Below, in pieces: positions 5,305-12,321 of a stretch of DNA of 23,560 nucleotides. The translations under genes and the position numbers were made by a program. Position 1 is the first letter of the stretch; each line of letters opens with the position of its first letter. Under the pieces are notes generated by a model. The model searched no databases. It was not told where the DNA came from and was given only the letters and a program-made list of their open reading frames with translations. Source of the stretch: a virus; the IMG/VR virus record IMGVR_UViG_3300017782_000230, positions 1-23,560 of that record. One strand, given 5' to 3'.

Positions 5305-6573
5305 ATGAAAACAAGACAACAGGAAATCGCTAAAGTGATTAGCGACATTGAATCTTCTATAGAGAAATTAAAAGATTTTAACTCCTTTAAAGATTTACCA
5401 AAAGTGGAAGAAGATTCTTCTGCTGAATCTAGTGCAGAGTCTTCTGCTGAATCAAGTGCAGAATATTATTCTTCTTCGGAATCTAGTGCAGAGTCTTCTG
5501 CTGAATCAAAACCATTTAAAGACGAAGTTTTTTTTTCTCGTGGCTTAACAAAATCGTGGCCAAGATTCAAGTATCTCTCAGGGGAGATACACGGTAATTT
5601 GACTAAAACACGTACTATGGCATTGGATGACTCTAATGTCATTCATTCTCTTGGTTATAAGTCTGATATGCATATCAAGACTGACATTCTTTTAAATAGC
5701 ATTAATAGAGAACTACCAGGACATAAGGGTTTTATCGGAACTGTTGAAGCATCTAACGGAATTACATATTTCATGCCGGCATATTCCACCTCTATTGGAA
5801 AGTTAGATCGTGCCACCGGCAAAATTACTCTAGAAAATAAATTTCCTACAACGCCTCAGGTTAGGTCTGGTGCTGAAGGAAATAATGGTATCATTTATAT
5901 GCCATCATATACTAGAACTCTTAAAATATTTACATACGACACTAAAACTGGACAAACGGGCTCGTTTACACCTGAAAAACCTAAGCGAAGTGGGATTGGT
6001 GGTTGCAACCATATATGGGGAGCAGTTAAAGATAAAAAAGGAGAGATTTATATGCCTCAAGTTTTAGGTTCTAGTGTTGCTAAGATTGACAAAAATGGTG
6101 TTTTTAAATACCTCGAAGGTCCTCCTGCTACTTCTGGAGTTTCTGGGTGGACACATAAATACGTTGGAGCTATTTACGTAGAAGCTGTTAATAAAGTTTT
6201 TTGTTTACCTCGTCAAGGAAAAAAGATTTTGGTTATCAATTGTGTTAATGATACATATGAAGAAGTAGATCTCCCGGCCGACTATTTAAAAGTGGCAAAC
6301 AAGAATAAAAACTTTCACGGATTTTTAGGTCCTGATGGTTGGGTTTATAGCGCTTTCTGGGCTGACACGATATGCTTTAGAATTAATCCATACACTAATG
6401 AAATTCAATGGAGAGATTATGACTTTCATTTTATGGACGGCAAACCAACAGTGAAGGAAGGTTCAGGAATTATGAGTCTTGGAACCGGATACTCTACAGC
6501 AGCACTAGTTAAAAATAAAAGTGTATACTTAGGATTAGCTGGCACATCACGGGCTATTAAGCTTGAGTTTTAA
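5305..6573 (+). CDS. beta-propeller protein with a Ser-Ser-Ala-Glu repeat linker, probable virion or adhesion protein
   Basis: 422 aa. Residues 1-35 form a charged helix. Residues about 38-67 are a low-complexity linker of repeated SSAE units interrupted by YYSSSE. From about residue 85 on come at least five repeats of a blade-like pattern: NGITYFMPAYSTSIGKLD, NGIIYMPSYTRTLKIF, GEIYMPQVLGSSVAKID, NKVFCLPRQGKKILVIN, GWVYSAFWADTICFRIN. Each is a G-x-(I/V)-Y strand followed by a strand with I-D/N, typical of NHL/YncE-type propellers. No signal peptide. Late promoter control and a flexible linker suggest a structural or host-recognition protein attached to the particle (inference). It is followed 1 nt later by the next gene. 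Confidence 0.65.
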   Translation: MKTRQQEIAKVISDIESSIEKLKDFNSFKDLPKVEEDSSAESSAESSAESSAEYYSSSESSAESSAESKPFKDEVFFSRGLTKSWPRFKYLSGEIHGNLTKTRTMALDDSNVIHSLGYKSDMHIKTDILLNSINRELPGHKGFIGTVEASNGITYFMPAYSTSIGKLDRATGKITLENKFPTTPQVRSGAEGNNGIIYMPSYTRTLKIFTYDTKTGQTGSFTPEKPKRSGIGGCNHIWGAVKDKKGEIYMPQVLGSSVAKIDKNGVFKYLEGPPATSGVSGWTHKYVGAIYVEAVNKVFCLPRQGKKILVINCVNDTYEEVDLPADYLKVANKNKNFHGFLGPDGWVYSAFWADTICFRINPYTNEIQWRDYDFHFMDGKPTVKEGSGIMSLGTGYSTAALVKNKSVYLGLAGTSRAIKLEF

Positions 6574-6574
6574 A

Positions 6575-6790
6575 ATGAAAAGCTATAAACAATATTATAA
6601 AATAGCAAGAGATCGAGGTTTTTCATGTCAACCTGTTGCAAATACACCAGAGTTTAGTCATGTAGAAGAAGCTTTAGTGTATTGGAAGTATAACGCAAAA
6701 AGAATCCAGGACACTAATTTTTATAACGATCCGACAGTTTTAATTAGACGAGAGGTGCACACTGTTATTGAGAAAGAACTTGATTCATGA
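6575..6790 (+). CDS. small hypothetical protein
   Basis: 71 aa starting MKSYKQYYKIARDRG at the ATG one base after the previous stop; the upstream frame extension to 6563 lies inside the previous gene and is not used. Basic and Tyr-rich N-terminus, mixed charge after. The stop overlaps the next start (ATGA at 6787-6790). Function unknown. Confidence 0.6.
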   Translation: MKSYKQYYKIARDRGFSCQPVANTPEFSHVEEALVYWKYNAKRIQDTNFYNDPTVLIRREVHTVIEKELDS

Positions 6791-6945
6791 ATAAATTATG
6801 GAGAATATGGTGTAAAACTATGGGAGAAAAGGTGAGTGCAGATTCACGAGAAGCCGACGTTGCTGCACTCATTAGAACATTTTGGTGGTTTGTTCATATC
6901 ACAACGTGCGGTTTTATTATTGCAAACACAATTAGACATTGGTAA
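6787..6945 (+). CDS. 52-residue membrane protein, conserved type in T4-like marine phages
   Basis: It starts MNKLWRIWCKTMGEK, with a middle EADVAALIRTFWWFVH and one membrane-spanning helix ending in IANTIRHW. I recall very similar small proteins (MNKLWRIWAKALGEK..., ending IRHW) in marine T4-like phages; this is from memory, not a search. Translationally coupled to the gene before by an ATGA overlap. Role unknown, probably inner-membrane associated. Confidence 0.65.
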   Translation: MNKLWRIWCKTMGEKVSADSREADVAALIRTFWWFVHITTCGFIIANTIRHW

Positions 6946-6948
6946 ATT

Positions 6949-7101
6949 ATGAGTTTTGAGAATTCTACATTAGACGAATTAGGCCGTCCCATTTATAAAA
7001 TAGTCAGAAAGGTTGGATATACCGAAGAATGGTGGTTTAAATACGACAATAAAGGAAATAGAATATGCGTAAAGCATATTAAAGAAAAAAAGCCCTTTTA
7101 G
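6949..7101 (+). CDS. 50-residue hypothetical protein
   Basis: It starts MSFENSTLDELGRPIYKI, with a Trp-rich middle (EEWWFKY) and a basic C-terminus ending in KPF. It follows the preceding gene by 3 nt, so it is likely co-transcribed. Unrecognised. The TGTTCA palindrome begins 9 nt after its stop. Confidence 0.5.
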   Translation: MSFENSTLDELGRPIYKIVRKVGYTEEWWFKYDNKGNRICVKHIKEKKPF

Positions 7102-7109
7102 AGGTTAAT

Positions 7110-7123
7110 TGTTCATTTGAACA
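7110..7123 (+). promoter_or_regulatory. palindromic operator-like site (TGTTCATTTGAACA)
   Basis: Identical to the site at 1156-1169, including the following CC and A run, and at almost the same distance (32 nt) upstream of the -35 box at 7156. Confidence 0.5.
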
Positions 7124-7155
7124 CCAAAAAAAGTGCATTTTTTGTAAAAAAAGTA

Positions 7156-7184
7156 TGTACAGTAGTCATTTTTTATGGTAGAAT
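7156..7184 (+). promoter_or_regulatory. sigma70-type promoter of the second subtype
   Basis: TGTACA (7156-7161), a 17-bp spacer, TAGAAT (7179-7184). It shares ATTTTTTATGGTAGAATA with the promoter at 3516 and the GTAAAAAAAGTA block with copies 1-4. It leads to the ATG at 7214. Confidence 0.8.
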
Positions 7185-7213
7185 ATTACTAGAATAAAGC
7201 AAGAAACTACCAT

Positions 7214-7426
7214 ATGACCAAAGAATTCGAAGAGTGGAAAAAACTCAGACAACAAAAAATTGAAATTGCCCAGAAAGTTTACGCAATCGTAAACTATAAT
7301 CTTCCTCCGGAAGACGATGCTGGAACTATTCAAAACGTGTTAAACCTTGTTGATGATCTTACAGATTACGCAAAGCATTTAACTGAAATCGATCCAGTCA
7401 TTGATCAACGAGTACTTTCTATATAA
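7214..7426 (+). CDS. small hypothetical protein, 70 aa
   Basis: Helical and acidic (MTKEFEEWKKLRQQKIEIAQ...), no membrane segment, no known motif. First gene behind the promoter at 7156 and followed 1 nt later by the lysozyme gene, so an early-type promoter would also read into a lysis gene. Confidence 0.6.
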   Translation: MTKEFEEWKKLRQQKIEIAQKVYAIVNYNLPPEDDAGTIQNVLNLVDDLTDYAKHLTEIDPVIDQRVLSI

Positions 7427-7427
7427 T

Positions 7428-8111
7428 ATGAAAAACACACTAATTATCATTTTTACAGTTATCGCAGCTGGTTTTTATTTCGATCGAAAACCAAAAGTTG
7501 TTGAGACTGTAAAGGAAATCGAGACTATTAAGGAGATGACACCTATTCTCGTAAAGCCAAATTTTACTTTTGTAACTCATTCTATCGAAATGCCTGTTAA
7601 GCAAAAACCTTTGCTCGTTAAACCCAATGTTGTTCCTTTAGAACCTAAACCTAAATACGATTTTCACAACGAAATGTTAAAAGGTGTTAAATTTTTTGAA
7701 GGATTTAAACCTAAATCATATTATTGTTGTGCTGGTGTTAAGACTATTGGTTATGGGTGTACAGACAGAAAAATTGTTAATCTTGGAGTTATTACAAAAG
7801 ATAAAGCTTCTACTCTTTTATCAGATGAATTACGTTCTGTTCGTGAAAAAGTAAAAAAAGAAGTAAAGGTACCACTGACTGAATATCAGCTGTGTGCTCT
7901 TACTTCTTTTACATACAACTTAGGCCTTACTAATCTCAAAGAATTGATTAATAGCCCTAACCGTCTTAATGATGGAAACTACAAAAGTGTAGAAAAAATC
8001 ATGCCTCTTTATCGTAATGCAGGTGGCAAAATTAAAAAAGGTTTAGTTAAGCGGCGAGCTTGGGAAGTTTCTTTATGGAATGGTGAGCCGAATTGTTTAA
8101 TTACACACTAA
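7428..8111 (+). CDS. membrane-anchored GH24 phage lysozyme (endolysin), SAR-type candidate
   Basis: 227 aa from the ATG at 7428; the frame is open to 7401 without an ATG. The catalytic domain begins near residue 78: FFEGFKPKSYYCCAGVKTIGYG contains the GH24 triad as Glu91, eight residues, Cys100, five residues, Thr106. This is the known Glu-Asp/Cys-Thr arrangement with Cys in the Asp place. ALTSFTYNLG (a classical lysozyme signature) and a C-terminal RRAWEVSLW also fit. The N-terminus MKNTLIIIFTVIAAGFYF is a short, weakly hydrophobic segment followed by basic residues and a 55-residue Pro/Lys/Val linker. It could be a signal-anchor-release element or a permanent anchor. It would cut the glycan strands of the host wall from the periplasm. 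Six Cys residues allow disulfide control as in some SAR lysozymes (inference). Confidence 0.88.
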   Translation: MKNTLIIIFTVIAAGFYFDRKPKVVETVKEIETIKEMTPILVKPNFTFVTHSIEMPVKQKPLLVKPNVVPLEPKPKYDFHNEMLKGVKFFEGFKPKSYYCCAGVKTIGYGCTDRKIVNLGVITKDKASTLLSDELRSVREKVKKEVKVPLTEYQLCALTSFTYNLGLTNLKELINSPNRLNDGNYKSVEKIMPLYRNAGGKIKKGLVKRRAWEVSLWNGEPNCLITH

Positions 8112-8118
8112 AATAAAT

Positions 8119-8268
8119 ATGAATATGAATGTGAAAGTAGGAGATTTTACGGGGTACGGTGTAGTTACTTTGGTTGCTCACTGGGGATTTATTGCAGTAA
8201 CTGAAGATGAAAAAGTTACTGTAAAGCCAAATTCAGATTGGGCCGAATGGTACGAGCAAGGACGTTAA
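8119..8268 (+). CDS. 49-residue hypothetical protein
   Basis: It starts MNMNVKVGDFTGYGVVTLVAHWGF, with a small beta-rich look (VKPNSDWAEWYEQGR at the end). Alternative start at the ATG at 8125, two codons in. A near-late element (AATAAATA, 8112-8119) lies just before and would give a start near the second ATG, but with one mismatch. Function unknown. Confidence 0.5.
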   Translation: MNMNVKVGDFTGYGVVTLVAHWGFIAVTEDEKVTVKPNSDWAEWYEQGR

Positions 8269-8271
8269 GAT

Positions 8272-8610
8272 ATGAAGTTGCCATTATTAATACTTATAGC
8301 TTTAGTAGGCTTAACTAGTTTAGTAGCAGGGGACACAAAATATGTTTCGATAATGTCCGGAGTATCGATTGGTAAAGGTAGAATTCATGTTTGGGAGACA
8401 TTAACAAAAACATTTAAGGCATCACAAATCCGTATCAAAAAAGGAGAAGAACGTAAGCCTATTAAATGGGCTACAATTGGAGACTATGTGATTGTAACGT
8501 TTGTATCTAAAAATGATAAGATTACAAGATCACAAGTAGAAAAAGCAATTAAAGCTCCTCCTGAATACGGTGAGCTTTATCTTGTTTGGAAATTACAAAC
8601 TTATAAATAA
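8272..8610 (+). CDS. exported hypothetical protein, 112 aa
   Basis: Signal peptide MKLPLLILIALVGLTSLVAG with probable cleavage near residue 20. The mature part of about 90 residues is basic and strand-rich (IRIKKGEERKPIKWATIGDYVIVTFVS). No catalytic motif seen. Located between the two endolysin genes, so a role at the envelope during lysis is possible but unproven. A late promoter for the next gene overlaps its final codons. Confidence 0.6.
   Translation: MKLPLLILIALVGLTSLVAGDTKYVSIMSGVSIGKGRIHVWETLTKTFKASQIRIKKGEERKPIKWATIGDYVIVTFVSKNDKITRSQVEKAIKAPPEYGELYLVWKLQTYK
8602..8609 (+). promoter_or_regulatory. T4-type late promoter TATAAATA
   Basis: An exact octamer overlapping the stop of the previous gene; the start near 8615-8616 gives a leader of about 10 nt to the ATG at 8625. 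Confidence 0.6.
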
Positions 8611-8624
8611 TACACACTACAATT

Positions 8625-8699
8625 ATGCATGATATTTTTATTACAACACTTATTTTTATCTTGGTTGTTATTTTATTTCGGGTACTAGATAAACCTTAA
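8625..8699 (+). CDS. 24-residue single-span membrane peptide
   Basis: MHDIFITTLIFILVVILFRV then LDKP and TAA at 8697-8699. Almost the entire chain is one hydrophobic helix. It has its own exact TATAAATA box and lies 23 nt ahead of the amidase gene, so it may be a small holin-like or accessory lysis peptide (inference). It could also be a chance frame in AT-rich DNA. Confidence 0.45.
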   Translation: MHDIFITTLIFILVVILFRVLDKP

Positions 8700-8706
8700 A
8701 AATTAT

Positions 8707-8714
8707 TATAAATA
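8707..8714 (+). promoter_or_regulatory. T4-type late promoter TATAAATA
   Basis: An exact octamer followed by G. The expected start, 8720-8721, leaves only 2-3 nt before the ATG of the amidase gene at 8723. Confidence 0.75.
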
Positions 8715-8722
8715 GTAATCTA

Positions 8723-9373
8723 ATGAAATTTAAAGGGAAAGACAATGTTGTCAAACAAGTTCAAAATAAACTTGGACTTAAAGCTGATGGAATCGATGGT
8801 CCAAACACATGGAAAATGATTTGGGAAAATTTAGTTCATGACGGAAAGGGAGAGCCTGAAAAACCTGAACCTCCAGTTGTTGATCTTAAAGAAGCTATTA
8901 ACCTTAAAGACGATTACGATGAAGTTTATAAAGCAAGTCCAAATCAATCTGGTTCAATTAGACCAAAGTTTATTGTACTTCATCATAGTAGTGGAAGCCA
9001 CAATGGAACAAAATCTTGGATTTTAAACAAGGCTTCACAAGTTAGTTATCATTACCTAATTGCACCCGATGGTTCTAGAACACAATTCGTTTATGACAAA
9101 AAAAGAGCATGGCACGCTGGAAGATCTTCTTGGAAAGGTGTAAGTGGTTTAAACGGACATAGTGTTGGCATTTCTTTTTATGGAGATACAAACAAAAGGA
9201 CACCCTCATCAGTTGAAATTGATTCTGCTGCTAAAAAATGCAAGTACCTTATGGACAAATTTGGTTTTGGCGTTGAAAACGTTATAACGCACAAAATGAT
9301 TTCACCTGGTAGAAAAAACGATCCTTCAGACGAAACTTACCAAAAGGTTATTGATCGTATAAAAGAGCTTTAA
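8723..9373 (+). CDS. N-acetylmuramoyl-L-alanine amidase endolysin with N-terminal peptidoglycan-binding domain
   Basis: 216 aa. Residues 1-40 match a short peptidoglycan-binding domain (VQNKLGLKADGIDGPNTW). A Pro-rich linker follows. Residues 80-216 match the Amidase_2/PGRP fold: FIVLHHSSG (zinc His near 87-88), SYHYLIAPDGSRTQ, AWHAGRSSW, GHSVGISFYG, and ITHKMISPGRKNDP, where His190, Lys198 and Asp200 fill the ligand and catalytic positions. The enzyme should cut the bond between muramic acid and the stem peptide. No signal peptide, so release needs a holin. The stop codon overlaps that of the convergent DUF1501 gene, with no terminator between. Confidence 0.9.
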   Translation: MKFKGKDNVVKQVQNKLGLKADGIDGPNTWKMIWENLVHDGKGEPEKPEPPVVDLKEAINLKDDYDEVYKASPNQSGSIRPKFIVLHHSSGSHNGTKSWILNKASQVSYHYLIAPDGSRTQFVYDKKRAWHAGRSSWKGVSGLNGHSVGISFYGDTNKRTPSSVEIDSAAKKCKYLMDKFGFGVENVITHKMISPGRKNDPSDETYQKVIDRIKEL

Positions 9374-10566
9374 GCTATAACCTTTTTTATAATTTCACCT
9401 TTGTCGGCTACTTCAAATGGTCGACCCGATGGTGATGAGTGTTTTAATAAAACATCTAAACCTGCTAAGTGTGCAATAGTGGCATTAACATCTGAGATCG
9501 TAACAGGGTCTGAGATGACTTTAGATGCGGTTTTATCGGTTTTACCATATACATAACCGCCTTTAACTCCAGCACCAATCATGACCGTTGAGTAAGCTTG
9601 AGGGTGATGGTCACGTCCATCATTAACATTTATGTTTGGTGTTCTTCCAAATTCAGTAGCAATGACTACTAAGGTTGAATCTAACAATCCTTCTTCTTCT
9701 AAATTAGAAACTAAGCTGCTTACAGCGTCGTCTAACTCCTTAAGTTTATTGTCTAATTTATCGAAGTTTTCTGTGTGTGTATCCCACCCACCATTATTGA
9801 CTTCGATAAATCTAACATCACCTTGTACTAGTCTTTTAGCTAAGAGTAACCCTTGTCCTAAACGCGTATCTCCATAGCGCTCTCTATTTTTTTGAGGTTC
9901 TTTTGATATGTCAAATAGTTCTAAGTCTTTTGACTTAAGAAACTCGACAGTGTTATCGTAAAATTGGTTATATGAACTAGCTATAGGAGAACTAATGTGT
10001 TTATTAACTTCTCTAAGTAAAGCCATTCTTTCGTTTAATTTATTATCGGTTTTAGCGTTTTGTAATCCAGACTTAGGATCAACAATTGGTAATGGAGCTT
10101 TCACCTTTGGTAAAAAACCAGAACCTGGATGAGAAGATGCGCCAGAAACTAATACAAAATCTGGAATAGTTTTACCCCTATCAGATAAGTGTGAAATCCA
10201 TGAACCAAGTGATGGGTGTGTAATAGTACCAAGTTGTTTATATGAAGTTCTATTCAAATATTGTGCTTGCTGGTGAGCTCCTGTTTTAGATGTTGTTGAT
10301 CTGATTACCGAAGCTTTATGCATTACTTCAGCTAATTTAGGAAGACGGTTGCCTATTTCAAAGTCAGCGCTTGTAGAAATTTTTGTAGTATTTCCTTTTA
10401 CTCCTTCGTCATCCTTTGGATCAAAAGAATCAATGTGGCTCATACCGCCATCTAAGCAAATGAAAATAATATTTTTAGCTTTAGTGTCAGCAATAGGTTT
10501 TGCATTAAGAGTTTTAACACCATACGTTGCTGCAGCAAGTGATTGAATAAATATACGTCTGTCCAT
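9370..10566 (-). CDS. DUF1501 family protein, Tat-type signal, alkaline phosphatase/sulfatase-like fold
   Basis: 398 aa. The N-terminus MDRRIFIQSLAAATYGV has twin arginines followed by a hydrophobic stretch, as in Tat signals of this family. Family landmarks: NIIFICLDGGMSHIDSFDPK (residues 32-51), TGAHQQA and HPSLGSWISHL (95-126), GGWDTHTENF (259-268), VIATEFGRTPNIN...GRDHHP (301-322), MIGAGVKGGYVYGKTD (329-344). DUF1501 proteins belong to the alkaline phosphatase-like superfamily, so Asp and His residues in these motifs could bind metal; the reaction is unknown. Length is close to the family norm, and no truncation is seen. It starts 2 nt after the stop of the DUF1549 gene, forming an operon typical of Planctomycetes and Verrucomicrobia. 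Its presence in a phage is unusual. Confidence 0.88.
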   Translation of the reverse strand: MDRRIFIQSLAAATYGVKTLNAKPIADTKAKNIIFICLDGGMSHIDSFDPKDDEGVKGNTTKISTSADFEIGNRLPKLAEVMHKASVIRSTTSKTGAHQQAQYLNRTSYKQLGTITHPSLGSWISHLSDRGKTIPDFVLVSGASSHPGSGFLPKVKAPLPIVDPKSGLQNAKTDNKLNERMALLREVNKHISSPIASSYNQFYDNTVEFLKSKDLELFDISKEPQKNRERYGDTRLGQGLLLAKRLVQGDVRFIEVNNGGWDTHTENFDKLDNKLKELDDAVSSLVSNLEEEGLLDSTLVVIATEFGRTPNINVNDGRDHHPQAYSTVMIGAGVKGGYVYGKTDKTASKVISDPVTISDVNATIAHLAGLDVLLKHSSPSGRPFEVADKGEIIKKVIA

Positions 10567-10568
10567 AA

Positions 10569-12308
10569 TTACATTATAAGTTTAAATTCGTGTGAGTTAA
10601 GAAGAACCCAGACAATGTCTGAAAATTCAGCGTTTTTAAATGCAACCTTCTCTTCTTTTGAAGGCTTTCTTCCGATATAAGATGTAAAAATATAATCAAC
10701 TGCTTTATCTCTATTGAACGTTACAAGTTTTTTAGCGATTTGGCCTTTATCGTTCATAAGCTCTGCAGTTACTCTACCGTTCATTAACGTGAGTATTTGT
10801 GTGATATTAGCATCCTGATCTCCAGTTTCAATTAGCTCTCTATCAGATCTACCAAACTCTAACATAAAATTAGAATTACGACCTTCAAATATATTTGATG
10901 AACGAATCATCATTAAACCACCGACTTTAGGAGCTCCTTCGTAGTAACTACCTTGAAACTTTTGATATCGATCATAAATTTTAAGAGCTCGTTTAGCATT
11001 TAGTGTTTTAACATCTGGAAACATATTTACATACTCTTGTCTACGATCTTTTGGTTGCCATTTATCAACATCTCCTGTATAAAGAGTTACGATACTATCC
11101 CAAAGTTGGGCAGAAGTCATCCGCCTTTGTTTAGGGCCTCTAAATTCATCTTTACCGTCTGTCGTTGCTGCGTAGAACTTAGTGTTATAGAGTACCTTAT
11201 TAAATGCTCTTGTATCATACTTAAAATCCTTTAAAGTTCGAATAAGATACTCCATAAGCCGATCGTTGCGGCTTTCTCTAAGCTCATCAAACTCTGCAAT
11301 GTCATTTAAATTATCAATAAGTTTAAACCCCATTGCTTTAAACCATAAACGGTTAACAATATTAGCTGCAAACGAAGGATGGTTTTCACTAATAATCCAA
11401 TCAGTAAAACTTTGCCTTAAACCTTCACGCTTTCTTTTTTCCTTTACGTAATCGCCGACAGCAGTTTTTCCTTCTACAATTTCACCAGGATCTCCATCTT
11501 TATATTTGTAATCGTGAGGAAGTTTGAGAACCTTTTTAAGATTGTTGTCAACATGGTTTCGGTACCCACCGACCTGCCAAAATTGTCCAATACGATTGAT
11601 AGATCCCTTTTCTTTACCAGACTTATCTAATTCTTGGCACTCTTTTCTAAGCTCCTGATAATGCTTATTGTCTTCTTTTTTTGCTCGCGTATCAACAGTA
11701 GTAAAGAAAGCTGTCATTTCATAATATTCCATTTGTATCCAATCGTCAAATGGGTGGTCATGGCATTGTGCACAAGATATATTCATTCCAGCAAATGCTT
11801 GAAATGTGTTTGATACATTGTCAAGTAACATACCTTCATCTCTAAGAAAGTATCCTACAGCAGGATTAGTAAAAATCGTACCCTCAGCAGTGAGAATAGA
11901 TTTAACAAATTGGTCGTATGGAGTATTATTTTTAATTTCGTTTTTAATCCACGCTATGTATGTTTCGCCTGTTACATTATTAAGAATTTTTTTCTTAACT
12001 CTTAAAAGGTCAGCGTAAAAATTAAACGTAGACTCGACGTATCCTTGTGAGTTAATTAAATCATTAATGAGTTTCTCTTTATTAGGATTTTCTAAAAACG
12101 ATGTTGTTTCGTTAAAAGTAGGTATACGGCCGACAATATCTAAATATGCACGCCTTACAAATACTTCGTTAGAAGCTTTTTGAGGCATAGGAACCTTTCT
12201 ATAACTAAGGTCCTTTGCTATAATTTCGTCAATCTTTAAACTATGATTGACATCCTTTGAAAATAAGCTTGTAGCTAAAGCTAAAATTAGTATTCCAAAT
12301 TTAACCAT
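10569..12308 (-). CDS. DUF1549/DUF1553 protein with cytochrome c-type CxxCH motif
   Basis: 579 aa. Signal peptide at residues 1-17 (MVKFGILILALATSLFS). DUF1549 starts near 35: FVRRAYLDIVGRIPTFNET (50-68), WIKNEIKNNTPYDQFVKSIL, and AFAGMNISCAQCHDHPFDDW (171-190), where Cys179, Cys182 and His183 form a heme-c-like site. The C-terminal DUF1553 begins near 300 (FTDWIISENHPSFAANIVNRLWF, GRNSNFMLEFGRSDRE) and runs to about 575. Host relatives are often longer, with added cytochrome or concanavalin-like domains, so this is a compact version. These proteins are exported and paired with DUF1501; function is undetermined, though polysaccharide or sulfate-ester degradation has been suggested for such clusters. 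The start codon sits exactly at the expected start of a phage late promoter, so the gene is wired into late expression. Confidence 0.9.
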   Translation of the reverse strand: MVKFGILILALATSLFSKDVNHSLKIDEIIAKDLSYRKVPMPQKASNEVFVRRAYLDIVGRIPTFNETTSFLENPNKEKLINDLINSQGYVESTFNFYADLLRVKKKILNNVTGETYIAWIKNEIKNNTPYDQFVKSILTAEGTIFTNPAVGYFLRDEGMLLDNVSNTFQAFAGMNISCAQCHDHPFDDWIQMEYYEMTAFFTTVDTRAKKEDNKHYQELRKECQELDKSGKEKGSINRIGQFWQVGGYRNHVDNNLKKVLKLPHDYKYKDGDPGEIVEGKTAVGDYVKEKRKREGLRQSFTDWIISENHPSFAANIVNRLWFKAMGFKLIDNLNDIAEFDELRESRNDRLMEYLIRTLKDFKYDTRAFNKVLYNTKFYAATTDGKDEFRGPKQRRMTSAQLWDSIVTLYTGDVDKWQPKDRRQEYVNMFPDVKTLNAKRALKIYDRYQKFQGSYYEGAPKVGGLMMIRSSNIFEGRNSNFMLEFGRSDRELIETGDQDANITQILTLMNGRVTAELMNDKGQIAKKLVTFNRDKAVDYIFTSYIGRKPSKEEKVAFKNAEFSDIVWVLLNSHEFKLIM

Positions 12309-12313
12309 AGAGT

Positions 12314-12321
12314 TATTTATA
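12314..12321 (-). promoter_or_regulatory. T4-type late promoter TATAAATA of the DUF1549-DUF1501 operon
   Basis: On the minus strand this is an exact TATAAATA (plus strand TATTTATA). The ATG at 12308 begins 6 nt past the octamer, so the mRNA should be leaderless. Confidence 0.8.

Noticed and set aside
8112-8119. AATAAATA before the gene at 8119 as a late promoter
   Set aside because: One mismatch and AT-rich context at the lysozyme stop codon; not distinguishable from background.
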